From Patella vulgata (lineage: Eukaryota; Mollusca; Gastropoda; Patellidae), in contig NC_065881.2 of assembly GCF_932274485.2 (NCBI RefSeq), positions 868,501 through 932,500 on the forward strand: a stretch of DNA of 64,000 nt. Reading direction: 5' to 3'. The position numbers and the translations under genes are program-made. A model generated the notes under the pieces. It made no database searches, was not told where the DNA came from, and worked only from the letters and a program-made list of their open reading frames with translations. Shown here piece after piece: positions 44,613-55,740 of this stretch; position 1 is the first letter of the stretch, and each line of letters opens with the position of its first letter.

Positions 44613-45310
44613 TATATTTAAATCAAGGCTAGTAATAAGTTTGTCTTTTAATCCCCTTGTTGAACCTAGAAATAAGGTTTTCTTTTAATACCCTAGTCGA
44701 ACCTAGTAATAAAGTATGTCTGGTATTTGTCAGGTCGGACCTTTTTCACCATTTCACCATGCTAAAATTTGTTATTTCTAGTCATGTTGCAGGTTGTCAT
44801 GTTTTTTGTCATCCAATCAAATCAAATCTCATCCAGTGCTATATATATTACAAATGTAGATCTTGTTATATTCAAATCAAGGCTAGTAATAAGGTTGCCC
44901 TTTAATCCCCTGGTTAAACCTAGAAATAAGCTTTTCTTTTAATACCCTAGTCGAACCTGGTAATAAAGTATGTCTGATATCTCTCAGGTCGGGCCTTTTT
45001 CACCATTTTATTGCTAAAAATTTGTATTTCTAGTCATGTTGCAGGTTGTCATATTTTTTTGTCTTCCAATCAAATCTCACATTGTTTAAATTTAATCTCG
45101 CCATTGTTTTTATTTAAGAATGATACTGGTGACAAGTCAAATCTCACCATTGTTTTTGTTTAAGATAAAAAAATCCTCGAGTCTGATATTGTTTTTAGGG
45201 AAAGTATTTTATATTACCGGTGGTTTTGTAACTATGCCTTGATAACATTGTTCAACAGTATTAAACCTTTTCATAAATAACATATTTCCTGTGTTTTTGT
45301 TGATTTATAG
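44613..45310. repeat. ~240-bp tandem duplication in the unit 3 tail
   Basis: 44614-44830 and 44868-45075 are near copies (AAATCAAGGCTAGTAATAAG, AATACCCTAGTCGAACCT, CATGTTGCAGGTTGTCAT). Unit 4 has a single copy at 50080-50290, so the doubling happened only in unit 3. Confidence 0.85.
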
Positions 45311-45425
45311 AAAAGCTAAACAGTGTTATAATGTGTTTTATATTGTCGTTCACGCCATCGTTCCGTCTGGTTTCATCGCTACAGACATTTTAACCGATTT
45401 TCGGTGTGATAGATTTCTCTGACAG
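45308..45425 (+). other. Candidate extra exon of Ubl unit 3
   Basis: After TGATTTATAG the frame reads KQCYNVFYIVVHAIVPSGF, then ATDILTDFRCDRFL and a stop. It is followed by GACAG|GGTAAG. The paralogous stretch in unit 4 (50522-50640) reads KQCEYVFYIDVHAIVPSGF and PTDILTDLRCDRFF, with changes that keep the frame open. No domain recognised. Confidence 0.35.
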
Positions 45426-46423
45426 GGTAAGCTTACTCTTCCCCACACCTGTTACCACTGTTTGTCGGGTATTTTGTACACGGTGAACAGCCGATATGCT
45501 GATTACACTATTTTGCCTTTTTACACTATTTTGCCGATACCGTTTTTTTAGGACTTCGAATTTTGTCTAATGGTTTGGATTGTTCGTACTTGGTTTTATT
45601 TTCTTCTTATACTCTGTTATTTCGCTATGTTACCACATTTTACAAGATATTTAATTGTGATAAGAGTGGTGTTAGTCTGTGGTGTTTTTTACCACAAGAG
45701 TTCCAAGAGATATTGACCTTCAAGAAAAAAAAATTCAACTATTTCTTCCACCACACATTCCATAGACTCTAAATTTTCATGCAATTGTTTTCTTGTTTAT
45801 CTTGTGGAACTCTTGTGGTAATAAATTCCCACATAAGAGTCCCCAATCCTTGCCATAAATGCAAAGTTATCAGCCGATTGATTTTCAAAATTTTATAGAA
45901 ATCGTGTTATCACTGTATAGGCTGGAATATATGAAATTTATATTGGTTTTGTTGGAGTTACTTTCTGGAAAATAAAATAGTAATATTACAGTTTTACATA
46001 TATGAATGATCACTAAGCAATGAGAAACTCTTAAAAGGAAAGGGTTTTACAATTCACTCAGTTTTATACACCCACATTTCCAACAAGCGGTTGCCATGCA
46101 ACATACGCCCGTATTGTGTGCAAGAGATGGACGGAGAACAGGGAAAATCAATAGGACTCATCCTCTCATTGTCCATTATATGTTTAAATCGAATTTGAAT
46201 GAGGCTAAAAATGTGATATTTTGTACAATCAGGGGCGATAATCCACAAAGTTACGGTCCAATACATGCCACTATTCAAAGGAAGCGATACCTTTGTGATA
46301 TAAACACATATTTCAAGTTTTTTCAAAATCGGTTAAAAGTTGTAACCTGTAGAGTATCCACAAACAAAATGTGAACCAATATGTACGTATAAGAATCTTT
46401 CAGTTGGAATACCAAATAAAGGT

Positions 46424-46600
46424 CCACTCTGGCACCGTTATCCGGGCAAACTTTCCCTCATAGCACACGGCATGGCATATGACCGTCTTCATTTGACTGC
46501 TAAAAACAGTGTCCGGGCAACATTTCCCTCATAGCACACGGCATGGCGTACGCTCATTCGGTGCAGTAAAGTAGAGCGATAAACGCCATTTCATTTTTAT
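46424..46600 (+). mobile_element. SINE-B 3' end, doubled
   Basis: Two successive copies of the CCGGGCAAxxTTTCCCTCATAGCACAC segment, then a degraded tail (AGAGCGATAAACGCCATTTC). Confidence 0.75.
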
Positions 46601-46909
46601 ATGCTGAATAAATTTTACCGATGGGATATTTGTCTAGAAAAGCCTTTGGGATGACCGTTTTATTACATAAACATGGGTATATCTATGAGAAATAAAATAG
46701 CAGTAGGTTTATACCTGCCCTAGTTGGCTGTGGTTAATTAAGGTGTCTGGTTTATACGTGCACTAGTTTGTTGTGATTAAAGAGCGTATGGCTCTATTTT
46801 GTTAACCTTGAAATAGACGAAAGTGGTTCTAAAAGTACACATTAATGGAATATGAATGTATCTAAAGTGAATTATATCCAATTGTTGAACAAATATTGTA
46901 ATTTATAAT

Positions 46910-47210
46910 CAATTATATTCGGTGAAATACGCACACATCGTTTACGCCAGCTAGGTCCATTACTAAATCGCGATTTCAAATGTGAAGATAGTAAATCGAA
47001 ATGTGAAGATAGTAAGTCGAAATGTGAAGATAGTAAGTCAAAATGCCAAGATAGTAAGTCGAAATTCAAAGTGACTAAATTGAAAGTTGAGGTTCCAAAG
47101 TTGATTTTTTTGTAAAAAATTAAAATAAATACCATGGCCCTATTTAGCTTCCGTACATTCCCGCCCTCTTAACCTACTTTTCCTAATCGGAGGTCAGGGC
47201 CTCCACACAG
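46910..47210 (+). repeat. Ubl unit 4 upstream block with 21-bp minisatellite
   Basis: GGTGAAATACGC...CATCGTTTACGCC and ATGGCCCTATTTAGCTTCC match 38290-38460 (unit 3). Inside it, at 46976-47080, about five copies of AAATGTGAAGATAGTAAGTCG are inserted relative to unit 3. Confidence 0.8.
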
Positions 47211-47289
47211 CCAGCCGTCTCTGAGGTTGTTGGCAGTTTCTTAAACGTCTGAAAAACTGTGTATATCACGCCGTGTGTCTATGCACGGA

Positions 47290-49263
47290 AAGCACAGCTT
47301 ATCTATTTATAGATAAATGGAAATACCCACTTCTGGAGCCCGCTAGCGTGTTGGGAGGACAATATCACTTGAACCCGCTGACGTGTTGGAGGAAGATTGT
47401 TGTAACAGTGCGAGCATAACGGGACAACTGTAATTGACCATTGTAGTTGAGTTGTTATTTAAGTGTATTTAGAGACATCTTCATCTAATTAATAATTAAG
47501 ATGGGGTTGGATGGAATTTTAATAGCTGAGTGATGCATTTTAACCGTGCAGAACGGAGGGCCTGACAAGCACAGCTGCCTAGTCGTTCGGATGGGACGAA
47601 AAACCGAGGTCCCGTGTACAATTGGCGTGCACGTAAAAGATCCCTTGGCAGTTGGAATTCGATATAAGAGTAGGCCGTAGTGCCGCTGTACGGGCAAAAT
47701 TTCCCTCATAGCACACTGTATGGCGTATGCCCGTCTTCAATTAGCCCAGGTTAGGTGCAGAAGAGTAGGGCGTTAAACCCCATTTCATTTCGTTTGCATT
47801 TTAACCGAACACAATGTAAGACTCGGTGTGGCAAGTCACGTACACATGCCCTTAAAGTTTATTTTAAAAATGAGCATGCAATAGTTTTGACAGCCTGATC
47901 ACTAATCTTGATGTTGAACCAAATGTAGAATAAGATATCCTCTTATATTTATTAAATGAAATGAAAATAGAAACATTCTGCGGTTATCAACAAAATACTA
48001 TTTGGGAATTTCATCTCAGGTCAAAGTTACGGAAGGCAAATGGGGTCATGTTATTTTTGTACTATCAACTTATATTACGTTACTTATAACTTCTTCCAGG
48101 GCCTTATAAGGCTCTGACTACTTCCATCATCTATATTTTGTCCACTCTCTAACTAGGGCCATGTTATTGTTTATAATGTGCTGTATCTTTAAACTTGAGT
48201 TACTTATAATTACTTCTATTGTCTATTGTTGATTAATTGTTGATTAAGACCCGTATTTAACTGAATAATTCCAGTGGTTATAAAGACTCATCTTCAACTG
48301 AATAACTCCAGTTGTTATAAAAACCTGTCTTCCTCTAAAGAGGTGAGTACATGTAATAACTTGTACTGATTGACTCGTGTGAGTAGCCATTTCCCCACTG
48401 ACCAGTGATGAAAGGAACTGCTTAAACAAAATAAAAACAAATCAAAAATACAATGAAATGAAATTAAATCGGAACATCCATACATCTAAATATTTAAGAT
48501 TAGTTTACAGCCAGTGTCGTGCGTAACATAACTCCATTCAATAATAAAATTAAAGGAGGTCATGTCGCGAGCACCATAGTTGACTGAATGTTTAGACAGA
48601 CAATTCTGGATGTATTTTATATTAGGATACATTCCATTATCAAGCCCTGTATTCTGATAATATTTTTTTCCTCCATCAGGCAATAAAATTAAAGGAGGTC
48701 ATGTCGCGATAAGCGATCCATCTGGCAATTGAATTTCATCATCTAAGCCGCACCAACAAGGTTTTCAATTATTTTTTTTCAAAGAAAAAAAAAAGAAACC
48801 TTTTAAAACGTTTTTCCATAAGCCAAATCATGAATTATTACATTTTATTATTTTATTTTCAGTTATCTATTTTATAGATATGAGTAGGTTTGTTTCCTCG
48901 TTCTTTCCCGGGAATTTGAAACCTCATGTCTGTAAGGCAGTTCGTGGGGATTCCGACTCGGAGGATTCCGACCCTGATTATCCAGTCTCTTCATATATAG
49001 ACGTCAACATAGAAAGAATATCGAATGGTAGTCGATTCATCATTGAAAATATTTCAAAACATCTGCATGTGTCATCTCTTAAAGACTTGATACAAGATCA
49101 TAATGGTATACCACCCAATCATCAGAAATTATATTATATTGATGATGATGATGATCAACATACCTTGAAGAGTCATCGTAAATTATCTTACTATCATGTT
49201 ACTGATGGGTCTACTATATATTTAGCTGATCTCAGATGGTTCACCTCGCTTGAGGAGACGTAG
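47290..49263 (+). CDS. Ubl unit 4: ubiquitin-like protein with altered tail, 127 aa
   Basis: Exon 1 (about 47330-47446), exon 2 (48275-48342, ending AAGAG|GTGAGT) and a coding exon after TTTTATAG at 48877. ATG is at 48880 and TAG at 49261. The N-terminus MSRFVSSFF matches unit 3; an acidic insert (GDSDSEDSDPD) follows. Residues 39-119 form the ubiquitin fold (IDVNIERISNGSRFIIENIS, SLKDLIQDHNGIPPNHQKLY, GSTIYLADLR). A DDDDD run replaces the loop DGNND. A deletion after LADLR shifts the frame, so the tail is WFTSLEET instead of PRLRRR, although the DNA coding PRLRRR is still there. The exon 1 donor is TTGAGT, so expression may be altered. It could be functional or an early pseudogene. Confidence 0.7.
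47545..47792 (+). mobile_element. SINE-B copy, head missing
   Basis: From GAACGGAGGGCCTGACAAGC to GGGCGTTAAACCCC and ATTTC repeats. Inserted between exon 1 and the conserved intron block of Ubl unit 4. Confidence 0.9.
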
Positions 49264-49289
49264 ACATGGTCGTTCCAAGACCAGCGTTA

Positions 49290-50060
49290 AATCTAGTAAA
49301 TACAGGTAGATACAGGTATATATTACAGGTAATGGTAGATACAGGTAATGTTACCAGGTAGATACAGGTAATGTTATCTGGTAAATACAGGTAATGTTAT
49401 CAGGTAGATACAGGTAATGTTACCCGGTAGATACAGGTAATGTTATCGGGTATATACAGGTAATGTTACCAGGTAGATACAGGTAATGTTATCAGATACA
49501 AAAAGGTAATGTTATAAGGAATTTTACAAATGTAGATCTAGACTTATTAGTCCAGCCATCAGTTTATAGTGCTATATATATATAGTTTCATGGTTTTGAC
49601 TTTTGTTAGATGCCATGGCTCCACACTTGGTTTAAGTTATATTTTATTACATATCTTTGCTAATTAATTTTTGTCATCTTTCACCTTTAACTTACGTTTA
49701 TATTTGACCTCAGTTAGTTGACCTTTTTACACCTACAGCTGTCACCTGTTTGTCTATTTGTTGGTTGTGTTATCTACTCAGTATCCAGTGTGACATAGTA
49801 CTCACTAGTACTCACGGCCATTTGAAACATACAGAAGCTTGTAAATTTGTTAATAGCCACACTTGTTTTTTCTTGTCTCTGTTGAAGAATCCGGCGGACT
49901 CGGACGCTAAGAATACACATGATTATGTGGATTTATGTGTCTTTTCATTTCCAAACATATTACAAACATATATCTAGACTTGGTTAATCCAGTCATCCAG
50001 TGCGGTTTATATTACAAATGTAGATCTAGACTGGGTGAACCAGTCATCCAGTGCTATATA
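49290..50060 (+). repeat. Minisatellites 3' of Ubl unit 4
   Basis: 49290-49515 is the 22-23 bp GGTAATGTTACCAGGTAGATACA array. 49530-50060 holds diverged copies of the 50-55 bp array, split by about 350 bp (49590-49945) of unmatched sequence. Confidence 0.85.
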
Positions 50061-50521
50061 TATTACAAATGTAGATCTTGTTATATTCAAATCAAGGCTA
50101 GTAATAAGGTTGCCCTTTAATCCCCTGGTTAAACCTAGAAATAAGCTTTTCTTTTAATACCCTAGTCGAACCTGGTAATAAAGTATGTCTGATATCTCTC
50201 AGGTCGGGCCTTTTTCACCATTTTATTGCTAAAAATTTGTATTTCTAGTCATGTTGCAGGTTGTCATATTTTTTTGTCTTCCAATCAAATCTCACATTGT
50301 TTAAATTTAATCTCGCCATTGTTTTTATTTAAGAATGATACTGGTGATAAGTCAAATCTCACCATTGTTTTTGTTTAAGATAAAAAAAATCCTCGAGTCT
50401 GATATTGTTTTTAGGGAAAGTATTTTATATTACCGGTGGTTTTGTAACTATGCCTTGATAACATTGTTCAACAGTATTAAACCTTTTCATAAATAACATA
50501 TTTCCTGTGTTTTTCTTGATT

Positions 50522-50640
50522 TATATAAAAGCTAAACAGTGTGAATATGTGTTTTATATTGACGTTCACGCCATCGTTCCGTCTGGTTTCATCCCAACAG
50601 ATATTTTAACCGATTTACGATGTGATAGATTTTTCAAACA
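50522..50640 (+). other. Candidate extra exon of Ubl unit 4
   Basis: Paralogue of 45308-45425. Reads KAKQCEYVFYIDVHAIVPSG then FIPTDILTDLRCDRFF and stays open further downstream. The acceptor side reads TTTATATAA rather than TTTATAG, so splicing here may be lost. Confidence 0.3.
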
Positions 50641-50699
50641 CCTCTTCTTATACTCTGTTATTTGGCTGTGTTACCACATTTCACAAGATGTTTAAGTTT

Positions 50700-51517
50700 G
50701 ATAGAATGGCCTTAGTCTATGGTATTTATTTTACTACAAGATATTAGCCTTCGATCAAAATTTCTTCCACCACACATTTTTATTTTTTTCGTACTGCTAT
50801 CTTGTGGAACTCTTGTGGTAAAAATTTCAATACAAAAGTCCCCAATCCTTGCAATGTCAATGAGAGTATGAAGTTGGTGTGAGTACAAAGTTAATGAGAG
50901 TATGAACTTTATGATTTTAATTGGGGCATTTAAATACCGAATAATGTTAATGGTAGCATGGCATGAATGTAACATGAAATAAAGTACGGCGTTGGCCTAG
51001 CTATTCAATAAATCAATGTATAGCGACCTTGAAATAAGTTACTCATGAGCTCCTAGGTATCTTGTAATTACAAGATAGTCAGAATATTTGTTGTTTGTGA
51101 CCCTAATGGTCTTCCGTAGACAAATAGACTATGCTGGAATTACTAACACATGTCCTGGAGTAAGCATGCACCATACCAATCGACCAATTTCAAAATATAG
51201 TATGACACCAATTTAATATGAAAACACAAATTAACAAATTGGCATTCATTTAAATATTTTTTTGAATACCAAGTAATATTCTCCGTCCCGCTATAAACGT
51301 GTATGTCATACCCTATTTACATAGTGTATATAGACCTGCTAATAGTTACATAGAATTATATATGGTCATTTCTACATCACTTGTCGAAATATTTCAGAAT
51401 TGACTTCATCAAAGTTGGTGTAAATAATAACCGAATAAGGTCGACATATTTCAGTGAGTCAGCGCGGTATTGTATTACAAACCGGGAATTCCCCGGGGGG
51501 GGGGGGGGTTCAAGTTT
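50700..51517. other. Spacer, nothing recognised
   Basis: Contains CTTGTGGAACTCTTGTGGTA, shared with the unit 3 tail near 45800, then unique AT-rich sequence and a G-run at 51495. No gene recognised. Confidence 0.5.
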
Positions 51518-51530
51518 TCTTTCATGGAGA

Positions 51531-51816
51531 GGGGGGTTGGATGGCCGAATGGTTAGCACGTGCGCGCTGCGCTGTATCATACGGTCTGTCATTGAGTCAA
51601 CTGGCGAGGTTTCGATTCCCCGGTTGTGCGTGACAAGGAGTAGGGTCGCCTGTCCAACCTCGTGGGTTTTTTCCGGGTCCTCCGGTTTCCTCCCAATGCT
51701 AAAGACCCCTACGCGCAAGCGAATTATTGAAATAAAAAATTGAACCATGTGTTAGTCCCGAAATGATCTAGTTTGTGTCGAGTGGACGTTAAACCCCATT
51801 TCTCTCTCTCTCTCTC
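51531..51816 (+). mobile_element. SINE-A copy with 13-bp target duplication
   Basis: TCTTTCATGGAGA at 51518-51530 and 51817-51829. Full length and close to consensus, so fairly young. Confidence 0.95.
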
Positions 51817-52254
51817 TCTTTCATGGAGATTTTACTCTGAATAGTATTTTTGAAGCGGAGTCGCTGCAGTATATAAAGTAAGTCGTTAATCCCCATTTCA
51901 TTAGCTAGAAAACTCTACAGACCCTTCTACACCAGTCCTAGACAATTCTACAGACCCGTCAACATCTAAGCTAGACAATTCTACAGGACCTTCAACATCT
52001 AAGCTAGATAGTAATATAATCAAGTGGGTATTTCCAATTTTTGTTATAATCTACCAATGTAGTCCTGTTTTACGGTACCTTTCTTCCTAAAAACATGATT
52101 AAATAAATATTACGGTATCTTTATTCATGTATATTAAAGGCTTCTATTTAAATACTAATAGTATTGAATGGCGTCTATTTTTTTTTTTTTTTTTTTTTTT
52201 GATGCGACTGTCAGCTAAATTAAAATCGGGTATTTCACATTTCTACTCTCAGTA

Positions 52255-53076
52255 TACGAGTTTCCGTACATTCCAGCCCTCTTAACCTACTTTCCTAATT
52301 GGAGGTCAGGGCCTTTACACAGCCAGTCGTCTCTTGCCAGTCTTGGGTTGGGTTGCATACAACCATGCCGTGTGTCGATGTTTATTTATAGATAATTGGA
52401 AATACCCACTTGAGCCCGCTATGTTGTTGGAGGGAGATTGTTGTAACAGTGCGTGTATAACGGTGCAACTGTAATTCACCATTGTAGGTGAGTCGGGCCC
52501 GTAGCCGCGGGGGGTATGGAGGGGGGCTGTAATTGACCATTGTAGGTGAGTCGGGCCCCTCCCCCCCTCAAATATTTCGCCAACAATAATGATTTCTTAG
52601 GAGCGTTCTTAGCCGGTCACATCCTCAGCCACTCCAAACAATTTCGTAGCCCCACCAAATTTTAAGAGCTGGCTACGGGCCCGAGGTGAGTTCTTATGTA
52701 CGTGTATTTAGAGACATTTGTATCTAATTAATAATTTAGATGGGGTAGGATGGAATTTATTTTTTTAATAGCTGAGGGATGCATTTTAACTGAACATGTT
52801 ATGTAAGACTCCGTGTGGCAAGTCATGTACACATGCCCTTAAAGTCGAAATATGTTTACTTTAAAAATGAGCATCCAGTAAATAATTTTGTCAGTCTGAT
52901 CACTAAGCTGGATGTTAAATTAAATGCAGAATTAAATATTCTCTTATATTTATTAAATGAAATGAAATTAGAAACATTCCACCGTTATCACCAGAATAAT
53001 GTACTATCAACTTACGTTACTTATAACTACTTCCATCGTTATAATGTTATATAAGACTTGTCTTCTTCTAAAGAGG
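52255..53076 (+). pseudogene. Ubl unit 5: promoter and 5' exons only
   Basis: The upstream block (52255-52330), TATA-like and exon 1 block (52384-52490), conserved intron block (52786-53035) and an exon 2 end (CTTCTAAAGAG|GTGAGTAC at 53076) match units 3 and 4. No ubiquitin-like coding exon follows; a truncated SINE-A at 53144-53298 and the TTAA element come next. Exon 1's donor is hit by a MITE. This is a truncated duplicate. Confidence 0.75.
52494..52683. mobile_element. 190-bp hAT-type MITE in a splice donor
   Basis: Inverted ends CGGGCCCGTAGCC / GGCTACGGGCCCG, flanked by AGGTGAGT at 52486-52493 and 52684-52691. This is a perfect 8-bp target duplication, as hAT elements make. The target is the donor of Ubl exon 1. 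Inside, 52527-52558 repeats the exon end (CTGTAATTGACCATTGTAGG), giving a third AGGTGAGT. Confidence 0.88.
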
Positions 53077-53143
53077 TGAGTACATGTAATAACTTGTACA
53101 GATTGACTCGTGTGAGTAGCCATTCCCCCTGACCTGTTTCCTA

Positions 53144-53298
53144 GCAGTGAGAGGAAACCGGAGGACCCGGAGAAAACCCACGAGGTTGGACAGGCGACCC
53201 TACTCCTTGTCACGTACAACCGGGGATTCGAAACCAAGCCAGTTGACTCAATGACAGACTTTATGATACAGCACGCCATTCAGCCATCCAACCCCCCC
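53144..53298 (-). mobile_element. SINE-A fragment
   Basis: Head and first half of the body only, minus strand, from CTAGCAGTGAGAGGAAACC to the C-run at 53298. Confidence 0.85.
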
Positions 53299-54371
53299 GT
53301 ATGAACACGAACGAGGAAACAGTTTAAATCAGTTCTTTTTCTTAAAGATGCATTATGTAAGATTAGATAAAGAACTAGCCATTCTTACTACACTAGTTCA
53401 AAAATATATAATGTAAAATGGATAATTTGAAAATTTCATTCAAATTACTCTATTGCGAGCGAAGATATTAGCCTTTGGAGGTTTGACTAGACGTGTGCAT
53501 TAATTGCAACCACCGTACTGGTTGTTCGAAGCTAAATCTCCTCGATTTTTAGATGAAATCAAAATATGGCCGAACTGTTCTAATCTATTTAATATCGGAG
53601 AAATCCGATGCCATCGAGAGTTGATTATGGCCTGGATCAGTTAATTAATGTCTAATTAAGTGTCGGTCCGCGAGAAAACCATGCAGAAATTGATAAGGTG
53701 GGGTCGGCCAAATTCATTCTTACTCAGGTCATAAAGTCACCCCATCCCAACATGCAAAAACCCAAAATGGCCGACCCCAAATATTACCCCCCTCTTAGAT
53801 ATGGCCCTATGTCGATTTTTAGCCATTTTTGGCGAATTTTCGGTGAAAATTTGTCATTTTTCAGCTATCAAATTCTACTAAAAGCATCAGGTTAGTGATT
53901 ATGTCTGATTGCGGATGGATAGTGGGGGTCGGCCCCTAAAAACACAACATGAAAGACCGACCCAATATCACAGTCTTTAGCCGCTGGGGGGCGTTTTCTG
54001 GATACCACTTTTCGCATAGTGAAATGTACCCAATCGATGAGGGGCTATATCTCGTCTGCAGCAGGGGGTGGGTCGAAATCGGGGGTATGTATTTTGAGGC
54101 GAGTTTATGTCCTAACAATATCAACAATAAAATCCACCGGCGCTAGTCTACAACATAGCGAATCTTTGATGAGAAGATTGCCGATTTCTGGATTTCTGAC
54201 AATAACTGATATTCACTGAAAGGATTATAGGAGGCCTCAACACTTATAAAGTGCTCTAAATGCCCTATATATCACGGTATTTCGGATGAAAAATATTTCG
54301 AACGTACCGCCACCCGCTCTAGCAAAACAGACACGGTTGATTTTAGCTTGGTGTCCAACCTCAAATCCAAG

Positions 54372-54530
54372 ATGGCTGCCATGGAGGAGAAATGCGATTT
54401 TTCTCAATATTTTGAGTCTAAATGTGGCATTTATGATGCGTATCCTGCAGAGAAAGATCACAAGCGGGTAAAAGACTGTAGGAAAGATATCAAAGATTAT
54501 CTGGCGAGCATATATCAAATAGAAAAATAA
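54372..54530 (+). other. Small open frame in the TTAA element
   Basis: Reads MAAMEEKCDFSQYFESKCGI, then YDAYPAEKDHKRVKD and KDIKDYLASIYQIEK, 52 codons to TAA. The other arm keeps the first ~30 codons (with two substitutions) and then diverges. It could be a remnant first exon of the parent element's protein, or chance. Confidence 0.3.
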
Positions 54531-54899
54531 AAGCCGGTTGGGCTCTGAAACATTTTGGGCGAATTTTCGGTGAAAATTTGTCATATTTCAGCTATGAAAA
54601 TCTACTAAAAGCATCAGGTTAGTGATTATGTCCGATTGTGGGTGGATAGTGGGGGTCGGCCCCTTAAAACACAACATGAAAGACCGACCCAATGTTACAG
54701 TCTTTAGCCGCTGGGGGGCGTTTTCTGTATACCACTTTTCGCATAGTGAAATGTACCCAATCTTTGAGGTGCTATATCTCGTCTGCAGCAGGGGGTGGGT
54801 CGAAATCGGGGGTAAGTATATTGAGTCGACTATATGTCCTAACAATATCAACAATAAAATCCACGGCTGCTAGGCTACAACATTGAGAAAAACTTTGAC

Positions 54900-55740
54900 A
54901 AAAATCAGTCACTCAGTCTCGTGGTGATCAAAAAATGAGAAAAATCAGTATATTGAGTCATTTAAATAGATGAATTGGAACCGAGAGATGAGGTTAAGAG
55001 TCCTAATCGAGGCAATTCATCACCCCTTCACCTTTACATGGGGCGAAGGATTGATTGGTCATCAATAATAGTATCCTGTGAGGCTAGGATTCCCGACATT
55101 TTTGTCAATTTTGATATAAAGGATTTTGATAGGTATTTATGAATAATGAAATGATGCGACTCATCTGGTAAGCTCCAATTCAGAACTTTTATTTACAAAC
55201 AAAGAACGGGATTTTATTTTTTACACGACAATCACTAATAACAAAATATTTTTAAAACGTTTTTAGATCTAGAAATAGGATTTAGTAAGTATAGAGTATG
55301 AATTTACTAACATGAGTAGTATAGCGAAATACCGTATTTTGAGGATTTGATTCCTATGCCCGAGAACAATCCCCTCACTCGATACTATTATGCTATAATT
55401 TATCGTTCAAATTAGTATGTTCATCTAATCGTGAGAGATTTAGAACAGAATTCAACACAAAAGTGACAAATACAATAATAAGACACGAAAGCGAGTATCC
55501 CATCAGTCATCATATCCACAGTATATTATATGAATGATGAACACTTCTTGTCAGTTTCGTTATCGCCGCCACCTGATATGACCCAGATCAAAAGAAGCCG
55601 GGACTGGAGACTGAATAGATTGTCTCCAGCATCATCTGAGCGACGGCTTCCTTTAATCCACAGAGCACATAACTAGAGAGCAGATAAATAGTGAGGAAAC
55701 GTGAGGCAAAATTGCGACAAAATTTACCGGAAACGGAAAT
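54900..55740. other. Centre of the TTAA element
   Basis: AT-rich single-copy core between the arms. No transposase or other gene recognised. Confidence 0.5.

Noticed and set aside
54237-54584. 115-codon minus-strand open frame in the TTAA element
   Set aside because: It overlaps the inverted arm, has no recognisable domain, and the equivalent frame is not kept in the other arm.
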